Shown one piece after another: positions 55,033-63,704 of a stretch of DNA of 64,000 bases. The DNA lies in NCBI RefSeq assembly GCF_003054055.1, contig NZ_QBKI01000005.1, positions 1 through 64,000 on the forward strand, in the 5' to 3' direction. Within the stretch, counting starts at the first letter, position 1; every line of letters begins with the position of its first letter. The notes beneath the pieces were generated by a model, which did not search any database, was not told the origin of the DNA, and was given only the letters and a program-made list of their open reading frames with translations. The stretch comes from Pontibacter mucosus (GTDB taxonomy: Bacteria > Bacteroidota > Bacteroidia > Cytophagales > Hymenobacteraceae). The position numbers were made by a program, and so were the translations under genes.

Positions 55033-55608
55033 ATGGAAGCAGTATTGACCAGAAAGGAGCAAATCGAAAAGACCGCCACGGCTCTCTTTAAAAGGAAGGG
55101 GTACACGGCCACCTCGATGCGCGACCTGGCCAATGCGCTGGGCATCGAAGCCGCCAGCATTTACTCGCACATCCGGTCGAAAGAGGAGATACTGCAGCGG
55201 GTGTGCTTTAAGATGGCCGATGAGTTTTTTGATGCCCTGGATGCTGCCGAAAGTATGGCAGGCCCCGCCACCGTGCGCCTGCAGCGCGCCATTGCCGCCC
55301 ACGTGCAGGTGCTGACGCAGAACACAGAAGCCTCGGCCGTTTTCCTGCACGAGTGGCGCCACCTGAGCGAGCCGCTGCACAGCAACTTTCTGGCCCTGCG
55401 CGATAAGTATGAGGCCCGCTTCCGGGAAATCATTCGCGAGGGCATTCAGCGCGGGGAGTTTTCCGTGCCTGACGAGAAATTTGCCGTGCTCACCATACTT
55501 TCCGCCCTTAACTGGATTCACACCTGGTACAAGCCAGAGGGCAAGATGACGCCAACGGAGATTGCCGAAAACCTGTCGGAGATGCTACTAAACGGCCTGC
55601 GAAACTAA
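55033..55608 (+). CDS. paaR: TetR-family repressor of phenylacetate genes
   Basis: This 191-residue TetR protein starts at 55033 (MEAVLTRKEQIEKTA). An upstream frame extension to 54991 overlaps the promoter and operator and is rejected. The helix-turn-helix is TSMRDLANALGIEAASIYSHIRSKEEIL. The C-terminal ligand domain is diverse, as usual. Location before paaABCD and the matching operator support the name PaaR, with phenylacetyl-CoA as likely inducer (from the Thermus protein). Confidence 0.82.
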   Translation: MEAVLTRKEQIEKTATALFKRKGYTATSMRDLANALGIEAASIYSHIRSKEEILQRVCFKMADEFFDALDAAESMAGPATVRLQRAIAAHVQVLTQNTEASAVFLHEWRHLSEPLHSNFLALRDKYEARFREIIREGIQRGEFSVPDEKFAVLTILSALNWIHTWYKPEGKMTPTEIAENLSEMLLNGLRN

Positions 55609-55663
55609 CGCAAGGCCATACATCATACCTACTCTCACCTTGATACACCTTAAACAAACAATC

Positions 55664-55687
55664 GCCGGGCTGGTAACGCGGCCCGGC
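55664..55687 (+). terminator. Hairpin between paaR and paaA
   Basis: GCCGGGC and GCCCGGC pair around a 10-base loop, followed by ACTTTTACC. It may end paaR transcription or attenuate read-through into paaA. Confidence 0.5.
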
Positions 55688-55718
55688 ACTTTTACCGAAC
55701 CTTAAAACTGTAAATACT

Positions 55719-56705
55719 ATGTACGGAGGAGGAAACGTTTTTGAGGCCACCAAATTCGACACCCTGCAGAACGAAGACCCTGCAAAGCTGGCCGAGTTTG
55801 AGGCGCGCATCGCTCGCGGCGAAAAAATAGAGCCTACCGACTGGATGCCGGAACTCTACCGCAAGCAGCTTATCCGCATGATCGAGCAGCATGCGCACTC
55901 CGAAATTATCGGCGCCTTGCCCGAAGGCACTTGGATTACACGCGCCCCCGGCTTCCGCCGCAAAATGGCTCAGATGGCCAAGGTGCAGGACGAGGTAGGC
56001 CATGCGCAGCTTTTATACTCTGCCGCCGAAACGCTGGGCAAATCGCGCGAGCAGATGCTGACCGACCTGATCAACGGCAAGTCCAAGTACTCGAACGTGT
56101 TTAACTACCCGGCCTTTACCTGGGCCGACTCCAATATTATTTCCTGGCTGATTGATGCGGGGGCGATCGTAAACCAGCTGGCCAACGCCAAGGGCAGCTA
56201 CGGTCCGTACTGCCGTGCCCTGGACCGCATTTGCGCCGAGGAGGCCTTCCACCTGAAGTATGGCCACGACGCCGTGGTGCACATGGCCACCGGCTCTCCT
56301 AAACAGCGCGAGATGATACAGGCTGCCCTCAACCGTTGGTGGACGCCAATTATGCATTTTTTCGGGCCGCCGGACAAGATGAGCACGCACACCGAGATTC
56401 TGATGCGCTGGAAAGTGAAAATGGCCTCCAACGACGACATGCGCCAGCAGTTCCTGGACATGTACGTGCCTAAGATTTGGGAACTGGGCCTGACAGTTCC
56501 GGACCCCAACCTGAAGAAGAACCCCGAAACCGGTAAGTGGGATTACACTGAGCCAGACTGGGAGGAGTTCAAGCGTGTGATAAACGGTGACGGCCCGTGC
56601 AATGCCGAGCGCCTGGCCGTGCGACGCACCGCCGAAGAACGCGGCGCCTGGGTACGCCGTGCCCTGCTCCACCCGAAAGCAAAGTATGTGAAGCCGTTAG
56701 CCTAA
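55719..56705 (+). CDS. paaA: 1,2-phenylacetyl-CoA epoxidase, catalytic subunit A
   Basis: PaaA is the di-iron oxygenase subunit that epoxidises the ring of phenylacetyl-CoA. Iron-ligand helices are seen in [24 protein letters not shown] and [18 protein letters not shown]. The 328 residues are close to the 309 of E. coli PaaA with a small C-terminal extension. It heads paaABCD. Confidence 0.95.
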   Translation: MYGGGNVFEATKFDTLQNEDPAKLAEFEARIARGEKIEPTDWMPELYRKQLIRMIEQHAHSEIIGALPEGTWITRAPGFRRKMAQMAKVQDEVGHAQLLYSAAETLGKSREQMLTDLINGKSKYSNVFNYPAFTWADSNIISWLIDAGAIVNQLANAKGSYGPYCRALDRICAEEAFHLKYGHDAVVHMATGSPKQREMIQAALNRWWTPIMHFFGPPDKMSTHTEILMRWKVKMASNDDMRQQFLDMYVPKIWELGLTVPDPNLKKNPETGKWDYTEPDWEEFKRVINGDGPCNAERLAVRRTAEERGAWVRRALLHPKAKYVKPLA

Positions 56706-56720
56706 AGGCGTAATGGCTTC

Positions 56721-56794
56721 AGTTAAAAGTTGAGAGTTAAGAGTTAAAAGTAAATCAACTCATAACTCTTAACTCTTCACTCTTAACTATTCAC
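56721..56794. repeat. Inverted word repeat in paaA-paaB spacer
   Basis: The spacer is made of AGTTAAAAGTTGAGAGTTAA-type words followed by their inverted counterparts (AACTCTTAACTCTT). It would fold into a long hairpin in the mRNA just before paaB. Confidence 0.6.
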
Positions 56795-56796
56795 TC

Positions 56797-57429
56797 ATGT
56801 TGAAGTCCCTTGACCCGAGAGTAACCCGACTGAATCTGCCCGAAGGCGCGCTGCCCCCAGCGGAGCCGAAGCCTGTGCTGGATCAGTTTGAAACCTACGA
56901 GACTTTCCACCAGAAAAAAGAAGGCGCTGCCTATACGTATGTAGGCCCGGTGCATGCGCCCAACGAGGAGGTGGCATTCCTTTTCTCAAAGGAGCAATAC
57001 AGCCGCCGCGCTGCCTGCAGTGGCATGTGGGTGGCCCGCACCTCGCATATCATGGTGACGCCCTACGTAGGCGATGATGAGAACGTGTACGACGTGATTC
57101 GCCTGGAGGAGCCTACCGAGCGCAGCGAACAACCGGAGCCTTACGAGATCTTTCACCTGAAGAAGCGTGGCAAAGCCCACACCCATGCCGGTCGTGTTGT
57201 GGCGACCTCCTACCAGGAGGCCCTGCAAGAGGCAAAGCGGCAGTTCGGAGACAAAGGCCCGATTGTGAATGTGTGGGTGGTCAAGTCGAAGCATGTACTG
57301 CAGTCGGCGGAGGAGGACAAGGACATGTGGCTGACCGTGCCCGAGAAAAAGTACCGCGAAGCCACGGCCTATAAGGTGATGGACAAGATTACAAAGTATA
57401 AGGAGGAACAAAAAAGTACTGCCCCATAA
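56797..57429 (+). CDS. paaB: 1,2-phenylacetyl-CoA epoxidase subunit B, tandem-domain form
   Basis: PaaB is the small structural subunit of the epoxidase, about 95 residues in E. coli. Here it is 210 residues with two PaaB-like domains. The first (about 31-88) reads YETFHQKKEGAAYTYVG, then MWVARTSHI. The second (about 115-180) reads YEIFHLKKRGKAHTHAG, then VWVVKSKHV. The copies are diverged, so the duplication is old. The stop overlaps the paaC start by one base. Confidence 0.88.
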   Translation: MLKSLDPRVTRLNLPEGALPPAEPKPVLDQFETYETFHQKKEGAAYTYVGPVHAPNEEVAFLFSKEQYSRRAACSGMWVARTSHIMVTPYVGDDENVYDVIRLEEPTERSEQPEPYEIFHLKKRGKAHTHAGRVVATSYQEALQEAKRQFGDKGPIVNVWVVKSKHVLQSAEEDKDMWLTVPEKKYREATAYKVMDKITKYKEEQKSTAP

Positions 57430-58184
57430 TGAACGAGCAAGCAATAAAAGACCTGTTATACAAACTAGCCGACGACCAGCTTATACTTGGCCACCGCAAC
57501 TCCGAGTGGACCGGCTTCGGCCCGATACTGGAGGAGGACATTGCCTTTTCGTCGATGGCGCAGGATAAAATTGGCCACAGCCTTGCCTTTTATACGTTGC
57601 TGCAGGAGTTTGGCGAGGCCGACCCGGACACGGTGGCGTTTACCCGCAACGCCAACCAGTTCCACAGCAGCCAGCTGGTAGAGCTGCCAAATGGCGAGTA
57701 TGATTTCAGTTTGATCCGCCACTTCCTCTACGACAATGCCGAGTTCATCCGCTTCGAGATGCTGGCCCAGTCAAGTTACGAGCCAATTGCCAAGGTAGCC
57801 ACCAAGCTCAAAGGGGAGGTAAAATACCACGTGCTGCACGCCAATACCTGGATCAAGAACCTCGGCTCCTCCACGGAAGAAGCCATCCTTCGCTTGCAAT
57901 CCTCGCTTAACGAGGCGCTGCCTTATGCGCTGGGGATGTTCGAAAAATCGAAGTATGAGCAGGAACTGATTGATACGGGTGTGTATGCCGGAGAAGAAGC
58001 GGTGAAAGCGGAATGGCTCAAGCGCATACAGGCTGTCATCGAGAAAACGGAGCTGAAGCTGCCTGACCTGGAAAGCACAGCACCCAAGTATGGCGGACGC
58101 TACGGCGACCACACTGAGCACCTGCAGCCGCTACTGGACGAGATGGCCGAGGTATTTAAGATCGACCCGACAGCTGAATGGTAA
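57429..58184 (+). CDS. paaC: 1,2-phenylacetyl-CoA epoxidase subunit C
   Basis: PaaC is the non-catalytic ferritin-like partner of PaaA. Its 251 residues include GHRNSEWTGFGPILEEDIAFSSMAQDKIGHS, with only part of the di-iron ligand set, and KGEVKYHVLHANTWIKNLG. The length matches E. coli PaaC. It overlaps paaB by one base. Confidence 0.94.
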   Translation: MNEQAIKDLLYKLADDQLILGHRNSEWTGFGPILEEDIAFSSMAQDKIGHSLAFYTLLQEFGEADPDTVAFTRNANQFHSSQLVELPNGEYDFSLIRHFLYDNAEFIRFEMLAQSSYEPIAKVATKLKGEVKYHVLHANTWIKNLGSSTEEAILRLQSSLNEALPYALGMFEKSKYEQELIDTGVYAGEEAVKAEWLKRIQAVIEKTELKLPDLESTAPKYGGRYGDHTEHLQPLLDEMAEVFKIDPTAEW

Positions 58185-58195
58185 TTTTTTTGACG

Positions 58196-58271
58196 AAGGA
58201 CTATGTGACAAAGGACAAATGACTCTGTTTATCAGTAAAGCATCTCTTTTGTCCTTTATCACACAGTCTTT
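58196..58271. repeat. Inverted word repeat in paaC-paaD spacer
   Basis: Arms 58196-58222 and 58245-58271 pair imperfectly and are built of GACAAAGGACAAA / TTTTGTCCTTT words. The same words occur in the crtW-ispH gap near 47167-47215. Confidence 0.65.
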
Positions 58272-58288
58272 TGTCTGGAATCAAAAGT

Positions 58289-58774
58289 ATGAACCTGACC
58301 AAAGAACACATATTAACCCTGCTGGAGGAGGTGAAAGACCCGGAGATACCGGTGCTGTCGCTGGTGGATTTGGGGGTGATCACAGGCGTGGACATTTCGG
58401 AAGAGGGGCACGTAACCGTGAACATGACGCCCACCTTCGCCGGCTGCCCGGCCATGGACTACATGAAAAAGGACGTGGAGCGCACGCTGGAGAAGCATGG
58501 CATCGGCAAGTATACGGTTAACATGAGTTTCGACAAGCCCTGGGACAGCAACAAGCTTAGCGAGCGAGGCCGGCAACACCTTAAAGAATTTGGCCTTGCC
58601 CCACCGCCCAAGTATGACCTGATTCTGGACCTGGATATTCTGGAGCACGTCAGGTGCCCTTACTGCGACAGCGAGGACACAAGCTTGAGAACCCCATTCG
58701 GCCCTACGCTTTGCCGCTCCATGCACTACTGCAACAACTGCCGCCAGATGTTTGAGCAATTTAAGCCGCTATAA
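58289..58774 (+). CDS. paaD: Phenylacetate degradation protein PaaD
   Basis: PaaD (PaaJ) belongs to the MIP18/DUF59 family and probably helps assemble metal clusters of the epoxidase. The MIP18 domain (LLEEVKDPEIPVLSLVDLG) fills residues 5-90. A C-terminal zinc-ribbon follows, with CPYC and CNNC pairs. The start at 58289 (MNLTKEHIL) is chosen over an in-frame ATG 18 bases upstream that lies at the edge of the inverted repeat. Confidence 0.92.
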   Translation: MNLTKEHILTLLEEVKDPEIPVLSLVDLGVITGVDISEEGHVTVNMTPTFAGCPAMDYMKKDVERTLEKHGIGKYTVNMSFDKPWDSNKLSERGRQHLKEFGLAPPPKYDLILDLDILEHVRCPYCDSEDTSLRTPFGPTLCRSMHYCNNCRQMFEQFKPL

Positions 58775-58790
58775 TCAGCCTATAAAGTAT

Positions 58791-58833
58791 AAACCAGCAG
58801 CGCCGGCTAAAGTATAGCCGGCGCTGCTGGTTT
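58791..58833. terminator. Terminator of the paa operon
   Basis: A perfect 18-bp stem (AAACCAGCAGCGCCGGCT and complement) has the loop AAAGTAT, so here the iterated motif is in the loop. Further AAGTATA copies flank both sides. Confidence 0.85.
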
Positions 58834-58847
58834 ACAGAAAGTATAAA

Positions 58848-59651
58848 TTACTTCTGGGGCTGCAGGACCATGACCTCAGTTCCGTTATGCAGCAGCCGCA
58901 GCTTATCGTTCTCAATTTTATACTCAAACTCGCGCTTGCTCAGCTCCTGCAGCACCTGGCTCTCTATGTCCATGTCCGGACAGGCCATGCGGGTGGCAGC
59001 TATCGCGCCGAAGTATAATTTTTTGCCTCTGGCTTCCATGCCTCCGGAAATTCGGTTGCAGCCTGCGTTGCCAGACACGCTGCTTTCAGACAGAGAAAAG
59101 CTTAGGAATGGTACACGCTCAACGGCCACCTCTTTCCCACGGAGCTGCTGCAGCACCCAGGTTCCCTCCAGCCTGGCGTCGCTGAGGTAGTTGCCGCAGC
59201 CGCTATACTCCTGCCCTTTGTAGCGCACCGTTACCGTATAGGGGGATTTTTTACCGGACATCGTATCCTCGCAGGGCTGGCGCAGCAGCCGTACTTCCAA
59301 AGGCCCGGAACTTGTCTGTGCTTTGTAGATAGTTCCTTCCTCCCCGGGAATCCTTTCAGCAGCCGGCATTGGTACTTTTATACTTTCTTCTCCCTCACTC
59401 AGCGTTTTAAACACGAGCTGCCCTTCCTCATCCAGCTCCAGCGACCAGAACGGCTCGTTTCCTGTGGCAACAAAATCAATGCCCCGCTCAAATTTCTCTT
59501 GCCAGAGCTTCGGGTTGTCCTCCACCTGCTCTGCTGTGGGCGTTTGTTGGGAAACGCTTTCCTGAGCAGTAACCGCTTTTTTGGAGGCGCAGGAACTGAC
59601 CATCATAAGTATAAACAGTGACAGGGGCAGGTAAAAATTGGTTTTTAACAT
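58848..59651 (-). CDS. META-domain lipoprotein
   Basis: This 267-residue lipoprotein has lipobox VSSC (Cys21). Residues 60-160 resemble the COG3650-type domain (ATGNEPFWSLELDE). Residues 165-267 form a META/HslJ domain (LEGTWVLQQLRGKE, SGNAGCNRISGG, TRMACPDMDIE). Such proteins are envelope-stress or heat-shock related in E. coli; the role here is unknown. It interrupts the paa genes on the opposite strand. Confidence 0.85.
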   Translation of the reverse strand: MLKTNFYLPLSLFILMMVSSCASKKAVTAQESVSQQTPTAEQVEDNPKLWQEKFERGIDFVATGNEPFWSLELDEEGQLVFKTLSEGEESIKVPMPAAERIPGEEGTIYKAQTSSGPLEVRLLRQPCEDTMSGKKSPYTVTVRYKGQEYSGCGNYLSDARLEGTWVLQQLRGKEVAVERVPFLSFSLSESSVSGNAGCNRISGGMEARGKKLYFGAIAATRMACPDMDIESQVLQELSKREFEYKIENDKLRLLHNGTEVMVLQPQK

Positions 59652-59823
59652 AGTTTTAGTAGAATAATTGGGTAAAATAATAAACGCTTTCCGCTCTGCT
59701 GCGGACGCTCAACCCCAAACCAAAAGCTATGCCAGTATTAAGCTTCTGCTATACTTTGTCTTTGCCAGGAATACCACTACAAAAGTAACCCTCCGGCAAT
59801 CAGCCTTATACCTGTAAAAAAAG

Positions 59824-59860
59824 AATCGCCCCGCTGCCAAGTAATGACAGCGGGGCGATT
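59824..59860. terminator. Terminator of the M3 peptidase gene
   Basis: The arms AATCGCCCCGCTG and CAGCGGGGCGATT pair around an 11-base loop, 26 bases beyond the peptidase stop, with AAGTATA at its edge. The rest of the 235-base gap (59652-59886) shows no gene. Confidence 0.85.
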
Positions 59861-59886
59861 TATAAGTATAAACAGAGAGTCTGTAT

Positions 59887-61620
59887 TTATAGCTTCTCCA
59901 TTTCGCCGCGCACAAAATCCACCAGGCTCTTGATGTACTCGGTGCTGAAGTCGAACTTAATGCCGGCTGCCTCATACACCTCGCCGATGGAGACCGTGTA
60001 GCCCAGGCTCAGGGCGCGTTTGTAAGCCGCCAGCCCTTCGGCAGCGTTCTCCTTATAGTTCTTCCAGACAGCGATGGCGCCGAGCTGGGCCATCGCATAC
60101 TCGATGTAGTAGAACGGTACCTCGTAAATGTGCAGCTGTTTCTGCCACATAAACGGCTTATACTTCTCCAGCCCCTGCCAGCTTACGGTTCTGTGGTTGA
60201 ATGTCTCGAAAATGTTGAGCCATTCCTGGTGGCGCTGCTCCTGCGTTTGCTCCGGATGCTCGTAAATCCAGTGCTGGAACTTATCCACAGTGGCCACCCA
60301 CGGGAAGGTTTCCAGTACGCTTTCCAGGTGCGTTTTCTTGGCGCGGCGCAGCTCGTCCTCATCCTCGAAGAAAGCATCCCAGTAATCCATGGAGATTAGC
60401 TCCATGGACATAGATGCCAGCTCTGCCACCTCTGACGGCGGATGCTTGAAGGAGTTAAGCCACAGGTCGCGGGTAAGGAAGGAATGCACCGCGTGGCCGC
60501 CTTCGTGCAGCATTGTGATCACGTCGCGCAGGCTGGAGGTAGCGTTCATAAAGATAAACGGCACCCCGATCTCATCCAGCGGGTAGTTGTAGCCACCCGG
60601 CGCCTTTCCTTTTCTCGATTCCAGGTCCAGATGTCCCATCTCGCGCATGATGGCCAGGCAGTCGCCCAGGTAGGTATCCAGCCTGTAGAACACCTGTATG
60701 GTTTTCTCCAAAAGCTCCTCCCCTTTCTTAAAGGGCTCCAGCGGTTTTTTGCCACTCGGGTCTACGTCCAGGTCCCATGGCCGGAGCGTATCCAGCCCCA
60801 GCTGTTGCTTGCGCTCTTCATCGATTTGCGTGAGCAGCGGCACGATGGTTTCCTCTATGGATGTGTGGAAGTCGAAGCAATCCTGCGGCGTGTAGTCGAA
60901 GCGGCCCATGGCGGCAAACATATAGTCGCGGAAGTTCTCAAAATCAGCGTTGGCGGCTACCTGGTGGCGCAGCTTTAACAGCTCGTCGAACAGGTTGTCC
61001 AGCTTTTCGTGATCCTGGTAGCGACGCTCCTGCACCGCGCGCCAGGCCTCTTCCCGCACCGCACGGTCTGTGCGCTTCAGACGGTCTGCGGCACGCTGCA
61101 GGGTCATTTCCTCGCCATCCAGCGTCACGGTCATGGCACCGGTAATGGCCGCGTAGTGCTGCTGCTTGGTGCTGATCTCCGTTTGCAAGGGCACGTTCTC
61201 TTCCCGGAAAATTTCCAACGCCCGCTCTACTCCCCGCAGGTAAATTTTGTACTTTTCCTTGTCGAGCCCGTTGACGTACGGCGAGTGCATCAGCTTCAGA
61301 TTCAGCTCGTGGTCCAGCGGCGCAATGTTGGGCTCTATCTCCGAAACGAAGTACTGAAAAGCCTGTGTGGTTTCCTCATCCTGCGTGTTGCAGGTCATGC
61401 GGATGTAGCGCCAGCCAAGGTCCTCAGAAAGCACGCTCTCAAGCTCGCTGCGGTCATGCATCCACTGCTCCAGCTCTTCTACGTTGTTTATTGGGCGGGC
61501 TTTTAACTCCTCAAAGTATGGTTGTATAGTTTCCCATTTCTCCACCTTAAAATCCTCGGACAGGTAGGTACGCGGCAGACGCTTGGGCAGGGTAAGGTCA
61601 GTTGTTTGTTGTATTGTCAT
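59887..61620 (-). CDS. M3-family oligoendopeptidase
   Basis: This is a cytoplasmic zinc peptidase of the PepF/thimet class. The zinc motif is MLHEGGHAVHSF (HExxH), and the third ligand Glu lies in SMSMELISMDYWDAFF. The start at 61620 (MTIQQTTDLTLP) gives 577 residues. An in-frame ATG at 61674 adds 18 residues of non-family sequence. It probably trims peptides. Confidence 0.92.
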   Translation of the reverse strand: MTIQQTTDLTLPKRLPRTYLSEDFKVEKWETIQPYFEELKARPINNVEELEQWMHDRSELESVLSEDLGWRYIRMTCNTQDEETTQAFQYFVSEIEPNIAPLDHELNLKLMHSPYVNGLDKEKYKIYLRGVERALEIFREENVPLQTEISTKQQHYAAITGAMTVTLDGEEMTLQRAADRLKRTDRAVREEAWRAVQERRYQDHEKLDNLFDELLKLRHQVAANADFENFRDYMFAAMGRFDYTPQDCFDFHTSIEETIVPLLTQIDEERKQQLGLDTLRPWDLDVDPSGKKPLEPFKKGEELLEKTIQVFYRLDTYLGDCLAIMREMGHLDLESRKGKAPGGYNYPLDEIGVPFIFMNATSSLRDVITMLHEGGHAVHSFLTRDLWLNSFKHPPSEVAELASMSMELISMDYWDAFFEDEDELRRAKKTHLESVLETFPWVATVDKFQHWIYEHPEQTQEQRHQEWLNIFETFNHRTVSWQGLEKYKPFMWQKQLHIYEVPFYYIEYAMAQLGAIAVWKNYKENAAEGLAAYKRALSLGYTVSIGEVYEAAGIKFDFSTEYIKSLVDFVRGEMEKL

Positions 61621-61681
61621 TACAGCAATGTATATTTCAGAAGTACAATATAGGCACTTCTTACGAAAGTACAAATAAATA

Positions 61682-61714
61682 AGCAGAACCTGGAAATGTT
61701 TCCAAAGATTCTGC
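61682..61714. terminator. Two-part hairpin after paaE
   Basis: An outer stem AGCAGAA / TTCTGCT encloses an inner TGGAAA / TTTCCA. It lies between paaE and the peptidase gene on the same strand. Confidence 0.55.
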
Positions 61715-61735
61715 TTCTGTATACGTTTTTATGGA

Positions 61736-62821
61736 CTATCCTATCTCAATAACTACGTTAGGAGTTAGCGGATGCCCCACACAGTTAAGGGTATAGCCCT
61801 CTTCCATCTCGGCATCAGAGAGCCCCTCGCGCTCTTCCAGGTGCACCTTTCCGCTCAGGCATTTGCCGCGGCAGGCGGTGCAAAGGCCGGCCTGGCAGGA
61901 GTATGGCAGGTCGATGTCCTGCTCCAGGGCTGCCTCCAGTATGGTCTGGTCCGGCTCCACCACAAAGCTATATTCGGTGCCTTCGTAAATTACCGTCACG
62001 GTCTGGGTGGTAATCTCCCCGTCATCTTCTGATGAAACCACGGTGCCGTGCTGCTCCTGCTGTTGCTTGTCCTGCAGCTTGTTGCTCACGAAACTCTCCC
62101 GGAAAATCTGGTCTGCCGGCACATGCAGCACATTCAGCGCGTGCCGCACTTCGTCCATCATACCTTCGGGTCCGCACATAAAGTATACGCCGTTGCTTAT
62201 CTTGGCCAGCTGCAGGCGCTCCAGTATCCGGATAATCATACTTTGGTTCATGCGGCCGCGGTAGTCGCAGGCCTGCCTGGGCTGGCTGTAGATGTAGACC
62301 ACACGCAGGCGCTCCGGGTAATCTGCCTCCAGCTGCTGCAGCTGTTCCTTAAAGATGACGGAATCCTCGTTGCTGTTGCCGTAAAGCAGCGTCACCTTGC
62401 TGCTGGGCTCCTCGTGCAGCACCGCCTTCAGGATGGACATAAGGGGCGTGATGCCGCTGCCGGCACCGAACAGCAGCACCTGCCGCTGGTTGGTGGGGGC
62501 GCAGGTAAGGCAGAAATTACCGAGTGGCTCCATCACCTTCACCTCCTGCCCCACCTGCAGGGTGTCCAGCAGGTAGTTCGACACCAGGCCGCCCTCCACG
62601 CGCTTTACCGTTACCGACAGGCGCGGGGCCTCGTGCGGGGTGCTGCACAGGGAGTAGGAGCGGCGCACTTCCTTGCCCTCGATGGGCAGTATAAGCGTCA
62701 GGAACTGGCCGGGCTTGTAGTCTATTTTCTGTTTCTGGGGATGTTCAAAATGTATGGTGGCGGCGTCTGCCGTTTCGTGTGTAATCTCTACAACCTTCAG
62801 GTTTAGATAAGGGCTACTCAT
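61736..62821 (-). CDS. paaE: Phenylacetyl-CoA epoxidase reductase subunit PaaE
   Basis: PaaE passes electrons from NADPH to the PaaABC oxygenase. Residues 1-240 form an FNR domain with the FAD block RRSYSLCS (53-60), the NADPH loop GAGSGITPLMSIL and the CGPEGMMDEV block. Residues about 275-361 form a plant-type [2Fe-2S] ferredoxin with Cys309, Cys314, Cys317 and Cys347. The start at 62821 gives 361 residues; a frame open to 62947 adds 42 unrelated residues. It is separated from paaABCD and on the opposite strand. Confidence 0.92.
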   Translation of the reverse strand: MSSPYLNLKVVEITHETADAATIHFEHPQKQKIDYKPGQFLTLILPIEGKEVRRSYSLCSTPHEAPRLSVTVKRVEGGLVSNYLLDTLQVGQEVKVMEPLGNFCLTCAPTNQRQVLLFGAGSGITPLMSILKAVLHEEPSSKVTLLYGNSNEDSVIFKEQLQQLEADYPERLRVVYIYSQPRQACDYRGRMNQSMIIRILERLQLAKISNGVYFMCGPEGMMDEVRHALNVLHVPADQIFRESFVSNKLQDKQQQEQHGTVVSSEDDGEITTQTVTVIYEGTEYSFVVEPDQTILEAALEQDIDLPYSCQAGLCTACRGKCLSGKVHLEEREGLSDAEMEEGYTLNCVGHPLTPNVVIEIG

Positions 62822-63080
62822 GTTAGTGTATACTTTGCTCTGATTAGTCTTGTTGTAAAACTTCTTTTGGTGCTGAAAGTTACGACAATCCCTCCTGTTA
62901 CAGGAAAGTATCGTATAAATTTTAGGATGCGGGTGCCGGCTACACAATAATATTTTTGAATATTAGTTGTAAAATATATTAAAAAAAAGCTGAACTTTAC
63001 CGAACGCTGCCATGGCGATGGTTCCCACCTGTGCCCATGCTTGTGTAATCAACGCATCCTTTTAACATGAAAACAACAAC

Positions 63081-63650
63081 ATGCTGTACAAACTAACGCT
63101 AAAAAACTGTGAAAAAACGGTAGTGGTGGACGACACTACTTATGACTACATCCAAAGCAATGCATACCTGCAACAAATTGAGTTTCTGAAGCACCTGCGC
63201 ATCCACTCCAACGGGTATGCCTTCTTCCAGAAAAACTGGCCGCTCAAGAACGGGAAATACCGCAACGAGACCATTTATCTGCACAAGATGATTGGCGAGC
63301 AACTGCTGGACAAGCCGGAGAGCGACCTGAAGCTGTACGTGCACTTTAAAAACGGCAACAAGCTCGATTGCCGCCGCGAGAACCTGGAGTGGGCCCCGCT
63401 CTGCAAAATCGTGCGCAACACCACCAAAACCGAGAACAAGCTCGGGGTGCGCGGCGTGCACAAGGAGGCTCAGAAATACCGGGCCATCATCCACCATAAC
63501 AAGCAGCGTATCAACCTGGGCACTTTCGAGACCCTGCAGGAGGCCGCCCTGGCTTACAGCAGAAAATCGGAAGAGCTCTTCGGTAAAACCAAAAGCCTGA
63601 AAACCTTCTCCAAAGTGCTGGAGGAAGAGGAGTCTGCACCATTAAGCTAA
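63081..63650 (+). CDS. HNH-like / AP2-domain DNA-binding protein
   Basis: This 189-residue protein has a region (about 70-115) like HNH homing-type endonucleases (IYLHKMIGEQLL, then VHFKNGNKLDCRRENLEWAP), with catalytic residues eroded. An AP2/ERF-type domain follows (about 120-172: LGVRGVHKEAQKYRAII, then INLGTFETLQEAALAYSRKSEELFG). In phages such proteins are selfish endonucleases. Here it is a lone chromosomal gene with ordinary codon use and no mobile genes beside it, so a DNA-binding role is more likely than cutting. The 259-base gap before it is AT-rich near 62950-62995 with no clear promoter. Confidence 0.7.
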   Translation: MLYKLTLKNCEKTVVVDDTTYDYIQSNAYLQQIEFLKHLRIHSNGYAFFQKNWPLKNGKYRNETIYLHKMIGEQLLDKPESDLKLYVHFKNGNKLDCRRENLEWAPLCKIVRNTTKTENKLGVRGVHKEAQKYRAIIHHNKQRINLGTFETLQEAALAYSRKSEELFGKTKSLKTFSKVLEEEESAPLS

Positions 63651-63660
63651 TTCTGCTTAA

Positions 63661-63701
63661 CTTGCATAAAAGGTACTTCCTTTACGTGCCTTTTATGCAA
63701 G
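63661..63701 (+). terminator. Hairpin terminator
   Basis: CTTGCATAAAAGGTAC pairs with GTGCCTTTTATGCAAG (one G-U) around a 9-base loop, 10 bases after the AP2-type gene. Confidence 0.75.
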
Positions 63702-63704
63702 TAT

